This document shows positions 18,901 to 29,290 of a DNA stretch of 64,000 nt, one piece after another. The notes under the pieces are model-generated. The model did not search any database and was not told where the DNA came from. It saw nothing but the letters and a program-made list of their open reading frames with translations. Each line of letters opens with the position of its first letter. Position 1 is the first letter of the stretch. The DNA is from Phytomonas francai (taxonomy: Eukaryota; Euglenozoa; Kinetoplastea; Trypanosomatida; Trypanosomatidae), in contig MJCC01000011.1 in the NCBI GenBank assembly GCA_001766655.1, forward strand, positions 246,017 through 310,016, given 5' to 3'. The translations under genes were made by a program, and so were the position numbers.

Positions 18901-21900
18901 ATGTCCATTCCTGCCACTGTAGGGGTTCTGAGCCCACCAGTGTTTATCCACCATGAAGAGAATATAAAAGAAGCTTCAGATGGCATGGAAAAGGATGCTG
19001 AAGTGCTTGCAACCACCTCTGACGTAGGAAGGGTGTTTCACAAGGGGGACGGCACGTCATCAGTGATTGAGTATGATGATGCCACCGGTGGCAACAGACA
19101 AGAAATTAATATCAGTAAGGGAATCCATCTGCACGGTGACATTGCCCAGAAATTCCCCACCTCCTCGAAGATTCCCTATTGTGGGTTAAATTTTGCCGGT
19201 GGTGTGACGAGTCCAGATGCACAGATGGTATCTTCTTCTTCGATCAAAAGGACCATGCGAATCTTCTTGTCAGAAAGCGAGGAAGATACGACAGAGGCGC
19301 TAGCAGCGCATGGCTCTAAAGTAGTACCCCCATCATATGCTGATCCTACTACTAATGGAAGCTTGAGTGCTAGTAGAAGTAATAGTCGGGGGGATTTGTC
19401 ACTCAACGATCTCCAATTACATACAAAGAGCCCTTTCTCTCCATTGTCGCCTCATCATTCAAGCGGAACTTCAGCGATACCAAGCCAGGAATTTGGGTTA
19501 CAAAACTCAGACACCCACGCAGGAAAGCACAACACTAAAACAGGAGAACTCGCAAACAATGGAGCTTTCAAAGAAAATGAAGAAACACAAGCCCTCAGGC
19601 CACCACACTGCTTAACTCCTCTAGGGGTATTTCCTCAGAGTGACGAAAGAGGACTGTGTTTCGTTCCGAAAAGTCCTTCAGGTGGGCAGCGAGAAGGAAG
19701 GTTGTGCTCAAACGTAGAAAAAGTGTTGTCTGTCACGTGCTCCAGCAACCATGGTTTCCAGGGCCATGAAAAGGACGGCAACGAAGGCTTAGGGGGCGTC
19801 AGCAAAGCAGCAGTCCATTTTTCCCCTACCCCTGCTCGAGCACAGGAAGCCCTCAAGGAGGAGGAGAAACATAGCACGAAATCCTACATCCTTACTACAC
19901 CCAACTTTGGAACTAGTGCAGCCGATTTTTTGAGCATAGATACGAAGATTAGCGAAGAATCGAACTTGAGTGACTCCCATATAACTTTGGATATCGTAGC
20001 GTCCGCAACATGGGGAGAGGGTAAGGCTTCAGGAGCAGCACAGACCCACTCATTTGCTTCAGATGGCAAAGCTGTCCAAATATCTCCTTCAAATACTAAA
20101 GCAAAACAAGGGAGCATACATAATAGCTCACCGTGGGGTTCCCGTTATGAATTCAAGGTAGCGCGAGCACAACAACCCCCAATACCAATGAACAAGAGAA
20201 TAGACAAACAATTCGAGGCATCTGAAAGTTCGAACACCACCCTTAGTGAGGATAGTGATAAGGTAATACTAGACTATCCTTTAAGTGGCTTTACTGCTCA
20301 TCCCTTCACACAAAGCGTTGAGGCTGATGTTCATTGCTCGTCGAACCTCTCCATGCCGCCGTCGCTGAGACCATCCCCATTGCCATCAATAACTTTAAGA
20401 AAGCCACACTCGGCCAGCGTTGAGAGAATTTCAGAGTCCCTGCAGGTCGACCCCATGGAGGGATTTTCACCATCACGACTCACAACTGAACAAGGCAGGG
20501 ATGCTGAACTGCACTCAGAACCTAAATCTTCATCTCTCCATGCGGGTAAGAACTTCCGCAGCCTGTTGCCCCCTTCCAACGTCGAAGAAGAAGTCATGAC
20601 AAATGATAGCACGGCCCCGAAAGGGGGGGCGGAGCTATTCGGATATTCTAACGGGCAACTTAATAATCCATCTCACCTTGATACCCCTGAAGCGATGACT
20701 AAATTCAAGTGTGTAGTTTCAACAGGAAACTCATTTGAAACAAAAGACATGTCAACCCATTCTGCGACGTTTAGTACTTCCCATCCAAATTCATTCTCTA
20801 GAAACAAGGATGCTAAGCTTGGAGAGGCTGATGTTTTTTGCCGTCGTGATACCACTTTGGAGGAGGAAATTTCGATTGAGGTCGAGAACTCTTTGGCGTG
20901 GTCGGAGAATCTAACTACGATGACCCTTGTTGATGTGACCCCCCTTTCTTTGGTTTATCATGGATACCTTGTGCGTGGGGATTCGGACGATAGGAACACG
21001 GTCTCTTCGTCAAGTTCTACCGTCGAGACCAAGACTATGCTCATGGTCTTGAGGGTGTACGAACTTATGAGCGCAGACCGCCAAGGATTCACCCACTCCT
21101 TTCTCCAACAACGCGCCCTGAAGCTTGCGCGAAAAATTCTCAAAACACAAAGAAGACTGCAAGAGGCTGGATTAGTTGATCCTTCTGAATCGTTGAGATT
21201 ACTAAATATGAGGAGTGATGGTTACGATGAACAGAGAAACCATGACTCTGGTTCCGATAGAGATTTCGATTCTCCCGTGATCTGTCGCGGTATTATCGAT
21301 CTCCATGTCGACTCTTCAAACCGCATTATCGCTGAGCTGGACATCGAGCCGTATAGTATCAGTGTTAACGACGTCATTGCTTTCCAGAGCACCATGCTGT
21401 CGCGCGAGGAGCTCGCTACGCTGCTGCGGAGTGTGCTGACATGTCTATCCCCATTACACAAGGCCGGTATCACGCACGGCGCCCTCCATGGGGGCAACAT
21501 TATGCTCTCCACAAATGATGGCCACTGTACGTTAACTCAGCCCGCAGGATTAATGAATACAAAAATATATCCGGATGATCTGTCGATTTTGCCACCATCC
21601 AAGGCTGCTATGCTAGCGCCGCAGCTGAGGCGTGTGCCTTCCGAGCACGAAACGGCCGTGTCACAGTCTCGAACATCTGCCAAGACTTTTCGGCCAGGTT
21701 TGGCAGACGAACTGGAGTTGTGCATGCTGGAATTAGAAGAGAACGCGCCATGGTATTTTTCCCAACACACTGATGATCTGTATGCCATTGGTGCCCTTGC
21801 ACTGTTCGTTGTCACGGGCATTCCTATATTCTACGGGAGAACTTACAGGGAGGTGGTCGAAACTCTTGCAGAGCTCCGCCGTTTGGTTACTAGTGGTGAA

Positions 21901-24900
21901 ATTTGCTCCTGTGTTTCACATGCGAATAATGGTGGATCGGATAAGAGGGGAAGTGTACAACAAGCACTGTATGCGCGTATTTTCAGCTCGTGTTTTACGC
22001 AGAGTGCGTACGTTGCCCTACGCTGTCAAAAGGCAGATTACACCGAGGACTTTTTAAATGATCTTTTCGAATTCATTTTTGATTCCATGGTTGCTAGCTT
22101 TGGGGTGCTGGATGAGGAAGTGCATTACCACAATGCCGAAGACCTTTTGAACCATAGTTTCTTCGAAAAATATTTTATGAAGGGAGAAAGTAGAGAATCC
22201 AGAGTACTTGAGGAAGACGGGGCAATGCAAGCTATGAATGATATATTGCACCGTGTCACATATCCCATCTACACAACTATCACACTGAACAAATCGTTGT
22301 GTGGCACAAAGCCCTATATCACACGCATGCATCAACATTCGATATTTTCCTCACGCTGGACTGCCCTCAGAAAAAGTGTTCAACACTTTTGTGGAGATCA
22401 TTTCTGGCGCGATGGGGATGGGGCGCAGGGTAGCAATAACGGATGTTTTTCTACGAATACCGTAGACGGCATGGGTGCCTTGTGGCCGACCCTGGGGCGC
22501 AGACCGGCGGGCCAGTGGACTGTGACTGTTCCATGGTCGTGGAGCCTTCCTTTGTTGCCCGATAGAGGTGCGAGTGACATCGTTATTCCAGCTCATTATG
22601 ATTCACATAGCTCTCAGATGCTACAGTCATCTTTCATCTCTCCACAGAATACTGGCAAAGTTGATTTCTTCTATGAGTCTGTAGGAGGAGAGTTTTACCT
22701 TTCTTCAAGTTTTGACTGTCTGCGCATTCCATCGTCTCCGTTTGACGACCTCTGGGTTCAGAATTCAATTTCATGTCGACAGATTCCACAAAGCCATGCG
22801 ACTGATCCAATTTTTCAAAAGGAAAAGGAGAAACTGGAGCAACAGACAGGATGTAAGGTGTTGATTCGCTTCCGTACTATACTCTTCTCATCCAAGCAAA
22901 ACTCATTGTTGACTCTTCATCGAGGGCAAATGGATCATTTCCGCGATAACATTGACACTTTAGTGCTCAAGGATCTTGAATGCTGTCAAATCGTTTTGCT
23001 TGTGCCATTCAGGTTTGTGGTGCTCGTTAATGTAAAGCAGTGTGAAGTTTATTTGGCTCCCTGTTTTATTTGTTATATGCATCAGGTGACACACTGCACA
23101 CCCGTTGCAGTGGCTTGCATGTATTTAGTGTTGTACCATGTCGAACGTGTAGCACTGCACTGCATGGCGTCTGCCCTCATCTTGGAGGATAAGACTAATG
23201 GGGGAGGTGACGCAGCGCATGGTTTCGATCCAAACACCACGCTCAAGGATGTCCACTGTGAACCCTATTCACTGCTTTACTCTGGACTTTCTGAGGACTT
23301 CTTACATGTGGGACTCCCGCAGGAAAGCTCGGCTTACGCGTGTTGCATTGGAAAGGGTATTACACCTGTAAGTGAGACTCAGATTCCAGAACATACACTA
23401 TCACTGCCAGGAAAAGCGACCCGTAGCTTTAATTTTATGAATGTGGGTCCTCCGACCGACGACATCCCATATTCTCATGCATTAACAGCTTATGGAAAGC
23501 GGTTTAATCACTGCGACGATAATGAGAGTGATGTGTACTTCTTTTTCAACGAGTTGCATGGGAAGGATATACATATGGTGAATGTGCATGGTGGTCCAAA
23601 ACCAGAAACATCGAGTCCCCGTGGTGGGTTGTACACTGACTCACAGACCGACAAGGCCAGAACGGCGTCAATAAGCGGTGTCGACGAGATCATATTTGGT
23701 ATGGCACTACAACACACACGGGTAAGTTCCAATCCATCTCAGCTCTTAGGTTACTGTGGGATGCAGCAACATGGTCGGAAGGATGTGCATAAAGCGGGTG
23801 TTGCGAAACCAAAGAGTCTTTTCTGCACAACACGGTGCCCCGTTTTCTTTGTTCTCGACGTAGTTGAGGATGTGGTGATTCGTAACTGTAGTCATTGCAC
23901 CGTCTTCTTGGTTGGCTCCATGGGCAGCATGATAATAGAAAACTGTCACGACATGCGCATTTTTACCATTGCCAGGGAGTGTGCAATCGATGCGTGTACG
24001 AATTTGGAATTTTTTGCGTTAATTACGGAGTATCTTGTTCTGGAGCGTTGCCACGATGTGATTGTGTCGCCTTTTTTCTTAGAATGCCCGTACCTCGACA
24101 CGATCTTAAAGAGTATTATTCAGAAAACCTCTGAGGAATCTCAAGAGTATGTTTTTGAGGCCTACGAGCAGCGTGACATGTATTCCCTTAACAAAGTCTT
24201 CCGAATCAGTGGACAGGATGTCTACCTCAGTGCATGTGAAAGGGTGGAGGTTCAAGATCTAGCTTGGTACCAGGAACACCCTGACGAGCGCCCGATCCTG
24301 CTCTCTGTCTCTGTGCCGGTGTCTGAAGCGCAGAAGGCTGACACAGAGGCTATCCGTGTTAGGGGAGAAACTCATGCGTTCGAGGCGTTAGATAGGGGAA
24401 ATAATGAGGAGGAGTTCTTGTCAGAGGTTGGAATAGCATCAAGCAACTTTTTTAAGGAGTGTTGCGAAGCGGTAGAGGGGGATATTGACTCTATCTTTTT
24501 ACGGTTCTCTTTCAGGAGTATGTTGTACAAATATGAGCTTCAACACACGACCGTAGATAAAGAGGAGTGTGAGACTTCAAATTTTGAGCAAGTTATTCGC
24601 ATGCACGACCTATTCAACCCGTCACTGTTGCGTTTACCCGGATCCCTTCGTATGCGATCAGACTATTCAGTACAACCAGGAGGCGAGACAGCATGGCAAG
24701 AAGATTTACCTTACGATCGGGAAGTGCAATTTGAAGTTGATAATAGTAGTCTATCCCACAAATTCCCTCTAAGCACCGGATCCACATCTGATCTTATTCT
24801 CGAGAGCATTGTTATGGGAAAGGTGCACCTTATCGAGGCAGTTGGAAATCTTTACATTTGTAATTGCATGGGCCCCCTAGACATTCTCGTGTGCGCCGCT

Positions 24901-26400
24901 AAGTATGTGGTTATGGAGGGTTGCGTCAATGTTACCCTTCGTGCAGCATGCGTTGCCTTTGATGCCCAAGACTCTCACCACTGTCACGTGGCTCTGCATG
25001 TAAACACCTCGCCTGGTTATTTACGATGTTCTCACATGCTCACTTCGGCATTCAATGTAGTGGCACCGAGCTTAGAGGAGTTGATGCGCTCTGCAGGTGT
25101 GAAGACGGATGTGAATTTATTCAATCGTCTATTTTTTCATTCTGCGACAATGAGGCACGTTACCGATGATTTCGCTAAGACTGATGAAAGGAGGCGGTTG
25201 GAGTTGCTTCACGGCAGCGCTGTATTGAAGGACGATTACTGGAACAGGCCTGAATTTGAAGTTCTGAGAAGAAGCTTCCGGATAGAGGAAGGGTCGCGTG
25301 TGGAAAGCCTTGCACAGTCCTTTTTGTATTTGCGGCGACCCATCGCAATTGTTCCTCCTCTTCCCGAGCTGCTTATTGAACTGGGGGGAGTAAATCCCCA
25401 TTCATTTATGCCGCTAGATGTACACGCCACGAAGGAAGAAGGGAAAACCCAGACACTGAAAGATACGTTGAGGAGGGCGCTCGGTTTTATTGCGGGAAGC
25501 GATCTTGTTGCCCTCCATGCGTTGGAAGAGGCTGACCATATCGATGATAAAAGGATGGACATGACTCAGCAAAGAGACATATTAGAGAAGAAGGAACACA
25601 CCTCTAGCAAGCGTATCATTGCATCGAACACATCAGCCGCATCAGCAGATATCAAAGGGGAGAGAGTACAGGAGCCCGAGGAAGCTTTTCCTACATCGTT
25701 TGCATCCGTATCGTGTCCCAAGGCGAAGGCTATTCGTTTGAGCCAAAATGAGGACGTTCAGAAACCTTCCCAAGTTCACCTCTTGCTCAATGAGGCATTG
25801 CTAAGATCTCATACAACGTCCCAGGAAAGCCCGTGCAGGGGAGTGGATGTCGCTTCGGTTCCAACTCCAGTGATAGTTTATCCCCCGCACGCCTTAGCCC
25901 CAGGGGCAGACGATCCGATTCTGCAAAACAAAATGCCTGAGTCTACACCGACAGGTCGAACTACCACCGGGGCTGACACCACCACTCCCGTGTGTGAAGG
26001 GGAATCGAATTCGTTCGATATGCACATTAATGCGCTTGATGATGACAATAGCAAGGCATTGGGGCTTGGTTGGAAAGATTACCCTTTCCAACCCACAATT
26101 GTTACGGCGCAGAGTATAGAATCTGAAGTTTTCCATGAAGAACTATCAAAGAGTTCAGCAGAACCTGTTAAGCACGAGGTCGACGATACCCTACGGTCCG
26201 AAAGTTCGAAAGGGGACGTGCTCGAGGGACGGTACTCCAGCCCCCAAGGGTATGATAATTTAGGTGGGGATTTTCACGGCTTACAATCGGCATTAGAGAA
26301 TGCTAGACGAAAATATCAGGAATGGAGGGAAGGGGATTCAGATGGAGCGATTTTGGCGGCGCGTGTTGTTTCTGCGATCCAAAAAATAACTGAACTATGA
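18901..26400 (+). CDS. Pseudokinase fused to TBCC-like beta-helix modules
   Basis: A 2499-residue protein. Residues 1 to ~660 are disordered and Ser/Thr-rich. Residues ~665-1095 have the shape of a protein kinase: a catalytic-loop equivalent (HGALHGGNIML, ~860), an F-helix equivalent (DDLYAIGALALFVVTG, ~957) and the final helix (AEDLLNHSFFEKYF, ~1085). The essentials are gone: the beta-3 lysine position reads MVLRVYE, HRD reads HGA, and no DFG is seen. Three blocks of short repeating strands follow at ~1355-1430, ~1645-1725 and ~1960-2045. One example is VVIRNCSHCTVFLVGS then MIIENCHDMRIF, the pattern of TBCC/C-CAP beta-helices found in tubulin cofactor C, RP2 and TBCCD1. The tail (~2200-2499) is disordered. 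A cytoskeletal scaffold, perhaps near basal bodies as for TBCCD1, is inferred and not shown. Confidence 0.65.
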   Translation: MSIPATVGVLSPPVFIHHEENIKEASDGMEKDAEVLATTSDVGRVFHKGDGTSSVIEYDDATGGNRQEINISKGIHLHGDIAQKFPTSSKIPYCGLNFAGGVTSPDAQMVSSSSIKRTMRIFLSESEEDTTEALAAHGSKVVPPSYADPTTNGSLSASRSNSRGDLSLNDLQLHTKSPFSPLSPHHSSGTSAIPSQEFGLQNSDTHAGKHNTKTGELANNGAFKENEETQALRPPHCLTPLGVFPQSDERGLCFVPKSPSGGQREGRLCSNVEKVLSVTCSSNHGFQGHEKDGNEGLGGVSKAAVHFSPTPARAQEALKEEEKHSTKSYILTTPNFGTSAADFLSIDTKISEESNLSDSHITLDIVASATWGEGKASGAAQTHSFASDGKAVQISPSNTKAKQGSIHNSSPWGSRYEFKVARAQQPPIPMNKRIDKQFEASESSNTTLSEDSDKVILDYPLSGFTAHPFTQSVEADVHCSSNLSMPPSLRPSPLPSITLRKPHSASVERISESLQVDPMEGFSPSRLTTEQGRDAELHSEPKSSSLHAGKNFRSLLPPSNVEEEVMTNDSTAPKGGAELFGYSNGQLNNPSHLDTPEAMTKFKCVVSTGNSFETKDMSTHSATFSTSHPNSFSRNKDAKLGEADVFCRRDTTLEEEISIEVENSLAWSENLTTMTLVDVTPLSLVYHGYLVRGDSDDRNTVSSSSSTVETKTMLMVLRVYELMSADRQGFTHSFLQQRALKLARKILKTQRRLQEAGLVDPSESLRLLNMRSDGYDEQRNHDSGSDRDFDSPVICRGIIDLHVDSSNRIIAELDIEPYSISVNDVIAFQSTMLSREELATLLRSVLTCLSPLHKAGITHGALHGGNIMLSTNDGHCTLTQPAGLMNTKIYPDDLSILPPSKAAMLAPQLRRVPSEHETAVSQSRTSAKTFRPGLADELELCMLELEENAPWYFSQHTDDLYAIGALALFVVTGIPIFYGRTYREVVETLAELRRLVTSGEICSCVSHANNGGSDKRGSVQQALYARIFSSCFTQSAYVALRCQKADYTEDFLNDLFEFIFDSMVASFGVLDEEVHYHNAEDLLNHSFFEKYFMKGESRESRVLEEDGAMQAMNDILHRVTYPIYTTITLNKSLCGTKPYITRMHQHSIFSSRWTALRKSVQHFCGDHFWRDGDGAQGSNNGCFSTNTVDGMGALWPTLGRRPAGQWTVTVPWSWSLPLLPDRGASDIVIPAHYDSHSSQMLQSSFISPQNTGKVDFFYESVGGEFYLSSSFDCLRIPSSPFDDLWVQNSISCRQIPQSHATDPIFQKEKEKLEQQTGCKVLIRFRTILFSSKQNSLLTLHRGQMDHFRDNIDTLVLKDLECCQIVLLVPFRFVVLVNVKQCEVYLAPCFICYMHQVTHCTPVAVACMYLVLYHVERVALHCMASALILEDKTNGGGDAAHGFDPNTTLKDVHCEPYSLLYSGLSEDFLHVGLPQESSAYACCIGKGITPVSETQIPEHTLSLPGKATRSFNFMNVGPPTDDIPYSHALTAYGKRFNHCDDNESDVYFFFNELHGKDIHMVNVHGGPKPETSSPRGGLYTDSQTDKARTASISGVDEIIFGMALQHTRVSSNPSQLLGYCGMQQHGRKDVHKAGVAKPKSLFCTTRCPVFFVLDVVEDVVIRNCSHCTVFLVGSMGSMIIENCHDMRIFTIARECAIDACTNLEFFALITEYLVLERCHDVIVSPFFLECPYLDTILKSIIQKTSEESQEYVFEAYEQRDMYSLNKVFRISGQDVYLSACERVEVQDLAWYQEHPDERPILLSVSVPVSEAQKADTEAIRVRGETHAFEALDRGNNEEEFLSEVGIASSNFFKECCEAVEGDIDSIFLRFSFRSMLYKYELQHTTVDKEECETSNFEQVIRMHDLFNPSLLRLPGSLRMRSDYSVQPGGETAWQEDLPYDREVQFEVDNSSLSHKFPLSTGSTSDLILESIVMGKVHLIEAVGNLYICNCMGPLDILVCAAKYVVMEGCVNVTLRAACVAFDAQDSHHCHVALHVNTSPGYLRCSHMLTSAFNVVAPSLEELMRSAGVKTDVNLFNRLFFHSATMRHVTDDFAKTDERRRLELLHGSAVLKDDYWNRPEFEVLRRSFRIEEGSRVESLAQSFLYLRRPIAIVPPLPELLIELGGVNPHSFMPLDVHATKEEGKTQTLKDTLRRALGFIAGSDLVALHALEEADHIDDKRMDMTQQRDILEKKEHTSSKRIIASNTSAASADIKGERVQEPEEAFPTSFASVSCPKAKAIRLSQNEDVQKPSQVHLLLNEALLRSHTTSQESPCRGVDVASVPTPVIVYPPHALAPGADDPILQNKMPESTPTGRTTTGADTTTPVCEGESNSFDMHINALDDDNSKALGLGWKDYPFQPTIVTAQSIESEVFHEELSKSSAEPVKHEVDDTLRSESSKGDVLEGRYSSPQGYDNLGGDFHGLQSALENARRKYQEWREGDSDGAILAARVVSAIQKITEL

Positions 26401-27106
26401 GGATGGTAGGTGTTACTGTGAAGTCATTTCTTCTAATTTCTGTATTACCATTGAATCTCCTGAAAAGGATGATCTTGCTGAGCTTTTTTTATTATTTGTT
26501 TCTGTGTTCTTGGAGTTTATGCAAAATAATTAAGAAAGTGGACTTTTAATTCTCAGTTTTTCTATTTGCACAACCGCAAATGACACCCTCGTAGGATTGA
26601 CAAGAGCATCATGTGTTTGAGCCATTGTTTATGGGCATATATTTTGTCTATTACAGCAAGATAGGTTTGCCTCTTTTTCTGAAATTCTGCTTATATCCAT
26701 TTGTTTCTTTGTATTTTGTTTTATGAAGGATTGTGTGGATGTTTCACCATTCAGTTCCCCTTTCACTCTCCCTCCTTTCCTCTAGATAAGAGGAGTATAG
26801 ATGAAAACGTGTTTAATATTATGATAATCTGAGGATCGTTTATGAATAGATTTATTATTTGATGGCACTGCAAAAACGTAATTGTTTCGATTTTTCCCCT
26901 TTGATCCCTTTCCGATATTCTGCGCCTCATCTGCTTAGATATTAGCTTACCCTTTGTCTTTCTGTAAAAGTCATTGTTAAAAAAAAATCTGTTTCTGCTA
27001 GAATATCTACCGCATTTTTTTATTCTTTCTTAATTGCATATCAATACACATATATAAACACATACATACATACATACATATATATCTATATATATATATC
27101 TATATC

Positions 27107-27140
<34 letters not shown>

Positions 27141-27216
27141 AATGTATGTGTATATGTTTATAACAGAATATAAACATATCAAGTAGTTCAAGGTCAGTGC
27201 GTCGGAAAAATTAACT
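26401..27216. other. Intergenic spacer ending in complex simple repeats
   Basis: AT-rich spacer whose right third is a mix of (CATA)n, (TA)n and TATC units. Pyrimidine runs at about 26750-26785 and 26885-26965 could serve splicing. No gene is visible. Confidence 0.5.
27043..27150. repeat. (CATA)n/(TA)n/(TATC)n simple repeats
   Basis: About 110 bases of interleaved tetranucleotide and dinucleotide repeats lying 67 bases upstream of the next ATG. This is the longest simple-repeat block in the window. Confidence 0.9.
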
Positions 27217-29250
27217 ATGTATCCAAAAAAGAAGTCAATTGCTGCTGCGGAAAAACTGGATACACACACCGAGACATCCTGTCAGTCAACTTCCCAGCCT
27301 AACCCGCATCCACAAAAATTGCAGTCTAAACTAACGAACCTCAACAATACTATCTCCGTGAACTTAACCGGCACAAACTGCGATTCCAATATCCCTCTAG
27401 TCCCACCGTATTCTCGTCACCAGTACCACCAACATACAAACAGTAGTATAGGTGTTGGGAGCTATCACTCATGCTGGTCTGTACCGATTTCCCCACTAAC
27501 TGGAAGTGGTGTGCGAGCCAACAATGCGGGCTGCGGCACCGCTTCCATCCCCAATCCACCAAACTGCGCGATGGATGGAATTGCGCTCGGGGGGTGCGGC
27601 AGAAGTCTGGGCGGCGCTGAGGCGCTTGGCGTGGATACCGGCTTCACCAATAGTCATTATGCTATGCCTCCTAACGGCAGCGTGGCCTCCGCGTCACACC
27701 CGCTGCCCCCGCCTAGCTATTACAATAACCCAGTTAGCGGCGGGGTAAACACGAACGGCTTCTACGGCAGCGATGCGGGGCAGCCACAGGGCTGCGCGGG
27801 CGGTTCAGAGGTCTTGCCCCTGCCACCGCAGTCTCCGATCCTGGTGAACACGTCACTGTCATCGCATAGCGGCGCGGGCCGGTTTTCCCCCGGCCCGCCG
27901 CCGCCACCTTGGAACAGCCAGATCCAACAAGCCGAGGCGCGTTACAAGCACCTCTACGAGGAATTCCGAAAGCTGAGCCGCTCTCGGTCGGAGCTGGTTG
28001 AGAATCTGGCGCGTGTGTGTCGCGAGCAGCAGGCTCTACAGCAGGAGTTTGATTTCTATCGCACCAAGGCATCAGCGTTGGAGACCGAGAAGGCGGAGGT
28101 GATGAAGGCATATGCGAGCGATATAACACTGCTCTTGGTTATCCTGGATCGGCTTACGGGTGAGTTGGCGGGGCTACGTCGGTCTACTCTGTTGCCTGGA
28201 GATGAGGTGGAAAGACAGACGACCCTCGAGGTGTCGCAGGCTGGTGGCGAGGCAATATCAGGTATAAATTGTAATTTGTATGTTGAGGCTGGCAAAAAAG
28301 CTCAAGTGGATGACGTGAATTGTTCGATGCCAATTGCGGGGGATAGAGATGCTATGGCCGACAGTGAACGAAGTATTGCGAGGCAACTATGCTCCAAGTT
28401 TGGGGAATTAGAACGCGTCTTGCAGCAACTTGAAGAGGACATGGCTAAGGAGTCGTCCACGATTCAGAAGAAAATGGATCTTGAGGGTGCTCAAGCAAAC
28501 AAAGATGATAAAACAGAAAGCAATTCTATTTCGGGGAAGGGTACCAAACGGGTGGATAATTCTAGCTACCCAAAGGGTGGACATCGAAGTGCTTGTCCGA
28601 TATCTTACTCTTCATTTAGGTGGCTGCTCAATGTGCTGCACTTATGTTATGAGCAATATGATTCAATGGTATCACTTGCGAGCCTGGAATCCTTACAGAG
28701 GGAAAGCAAAAATGAGAAAGAGGAAAAAGTTTCGTCAATGGAAAAGTATGAAGGGAACAGCGCTAACTCATCAAACAGAAGTATTGAAAACGACAAGGAT
28801 AGTTGCAATCATAGCAATGATATTACGCCTAGGAGTGTCCATGACAACTTGCTTTGGGGGAATCTGCAGAACATTGTTGCGGCTGCACACAAAGATATAA
28901 GGGCCCTGTTTAAAAGCCTTGATTACGGGTTCCCTTTGAATAGCAGTGGATGTTGCGGATTAAAGCTCCAACTGCAGCTCCCGCAGTCGCCCTCAAATGT
29001 ACCCCTGCAGCTGTATTTAGAAAATTCTAAAAATACAAGGACCAACGTATATAAGTCGAATCAGGCTCGTCTGAATTTGGAGTCTTTAAGCGAAGGGGAG
29101 GTCGTGCCCAACAATAGTCTTTACAATAATCAATCTGGGCCCATATTTCCTGTCCTGGAAACAACTCAATGCGATGCTGTATCCGAAAAAATTGATTTAG
29201 GAACTGTAGCGAAGGTGGCAGTGGGCACGAACAAGGATAGGAAGAGCTGA
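27217..29250 (+). CDS. Proline-rich coiled-coil protein of unknown function
   Basis: A 677-residue protein I cannot assign. Residues 1 to ~235 are low in complexity, rich in Pro, Gly, Asn and Ser, with runs such as PGPPPPPWN just before the structured part. Residues ~235-325 form a strong coiled coil (QQAEARYKHLYEEFRKLSRS and onward). A second, weaker helical region with several acidic heptads lies around 385-420, and another near 450-490 (FRWLLNVLHLCYEQYDSM). The C-terminal third is again low in complexity. There is no signal peptide or membrane segment. Codon GC is high from about 27590 to 28080 and drops afterwards, although the frame stays open and protein-like. The ATG at 27217 lies just after the simple-repeat block. 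A cytoskeletal or scaffold role is possible but unsupported. Confidence 0.65.
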   Translation: MYPKKKSIAAAEKLDTHTETSCQSTSQPNPHPQKLQSKLTNLNNTISVNLTGTNCDSNIPLVPPYSRHQYHQHTNSSIGVGSYHSCWSVPISPLTGSGVRANNAGCGTASIPNPPNCAMDGIALGGCGRSLGGAEALGVDTGFTNSHYAMPPNGSVASASHPLPPPSYYNNPVSGGVNTNGFYGSDAGQPQGCAGGSEVLPLPPQSPILVNTSLSSHSGAGRFSPGPPPPPWNSQIQQAEARYKHLYEEFRKLSRSRSELVENLARVCREQQALQQEFDFYRTKASALETEKAEVMKAYASDITLLLVILDRLTGELAGLRRSTLLPGDEVERQTTLEVSQAGGEAISGINCNLYVEAGKKAQVDDVNCSMPIAGDRDAMADSERSIARQLCSKFGELERVLQQLEEDMAKESSTIQKKMDLEGAQANKDDKTESNSISGKGTKRVDNSSYPKGGHRSACPISYSSFRWLLNVLHLCYEQYDSMVSLASLESLQRESKNEKEEKVSSMEKYEGNSANSSNRSIENDKDSCNHSNDITPRSVHDNLLWGNLQNIVAAAHKDIRALFKSLDYGFPLNSSGCCGLKLQLQLPQSPSNVPLQLYLENSKNTRTNVYKSNQARLNLESLSEGEVVPNNSLYNNQSGPIFPVLETTQCDAVSEKIDLGTVAKVAVGTNKDRKS

Positions 29251-29276
29251 GATTCGATTTTTTCAGAATAAATCAA

Positions 29277-29290
29277 CCCCCCCCCCCCCC
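29277..29290. repeat. Poly(C) run, 14 bases
   Basis: An uninterrupted run of 14 Cs about 26 bases past the end of the coiled-coil gene. Its length is prone to sequencing error. Confidence 0.9.
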
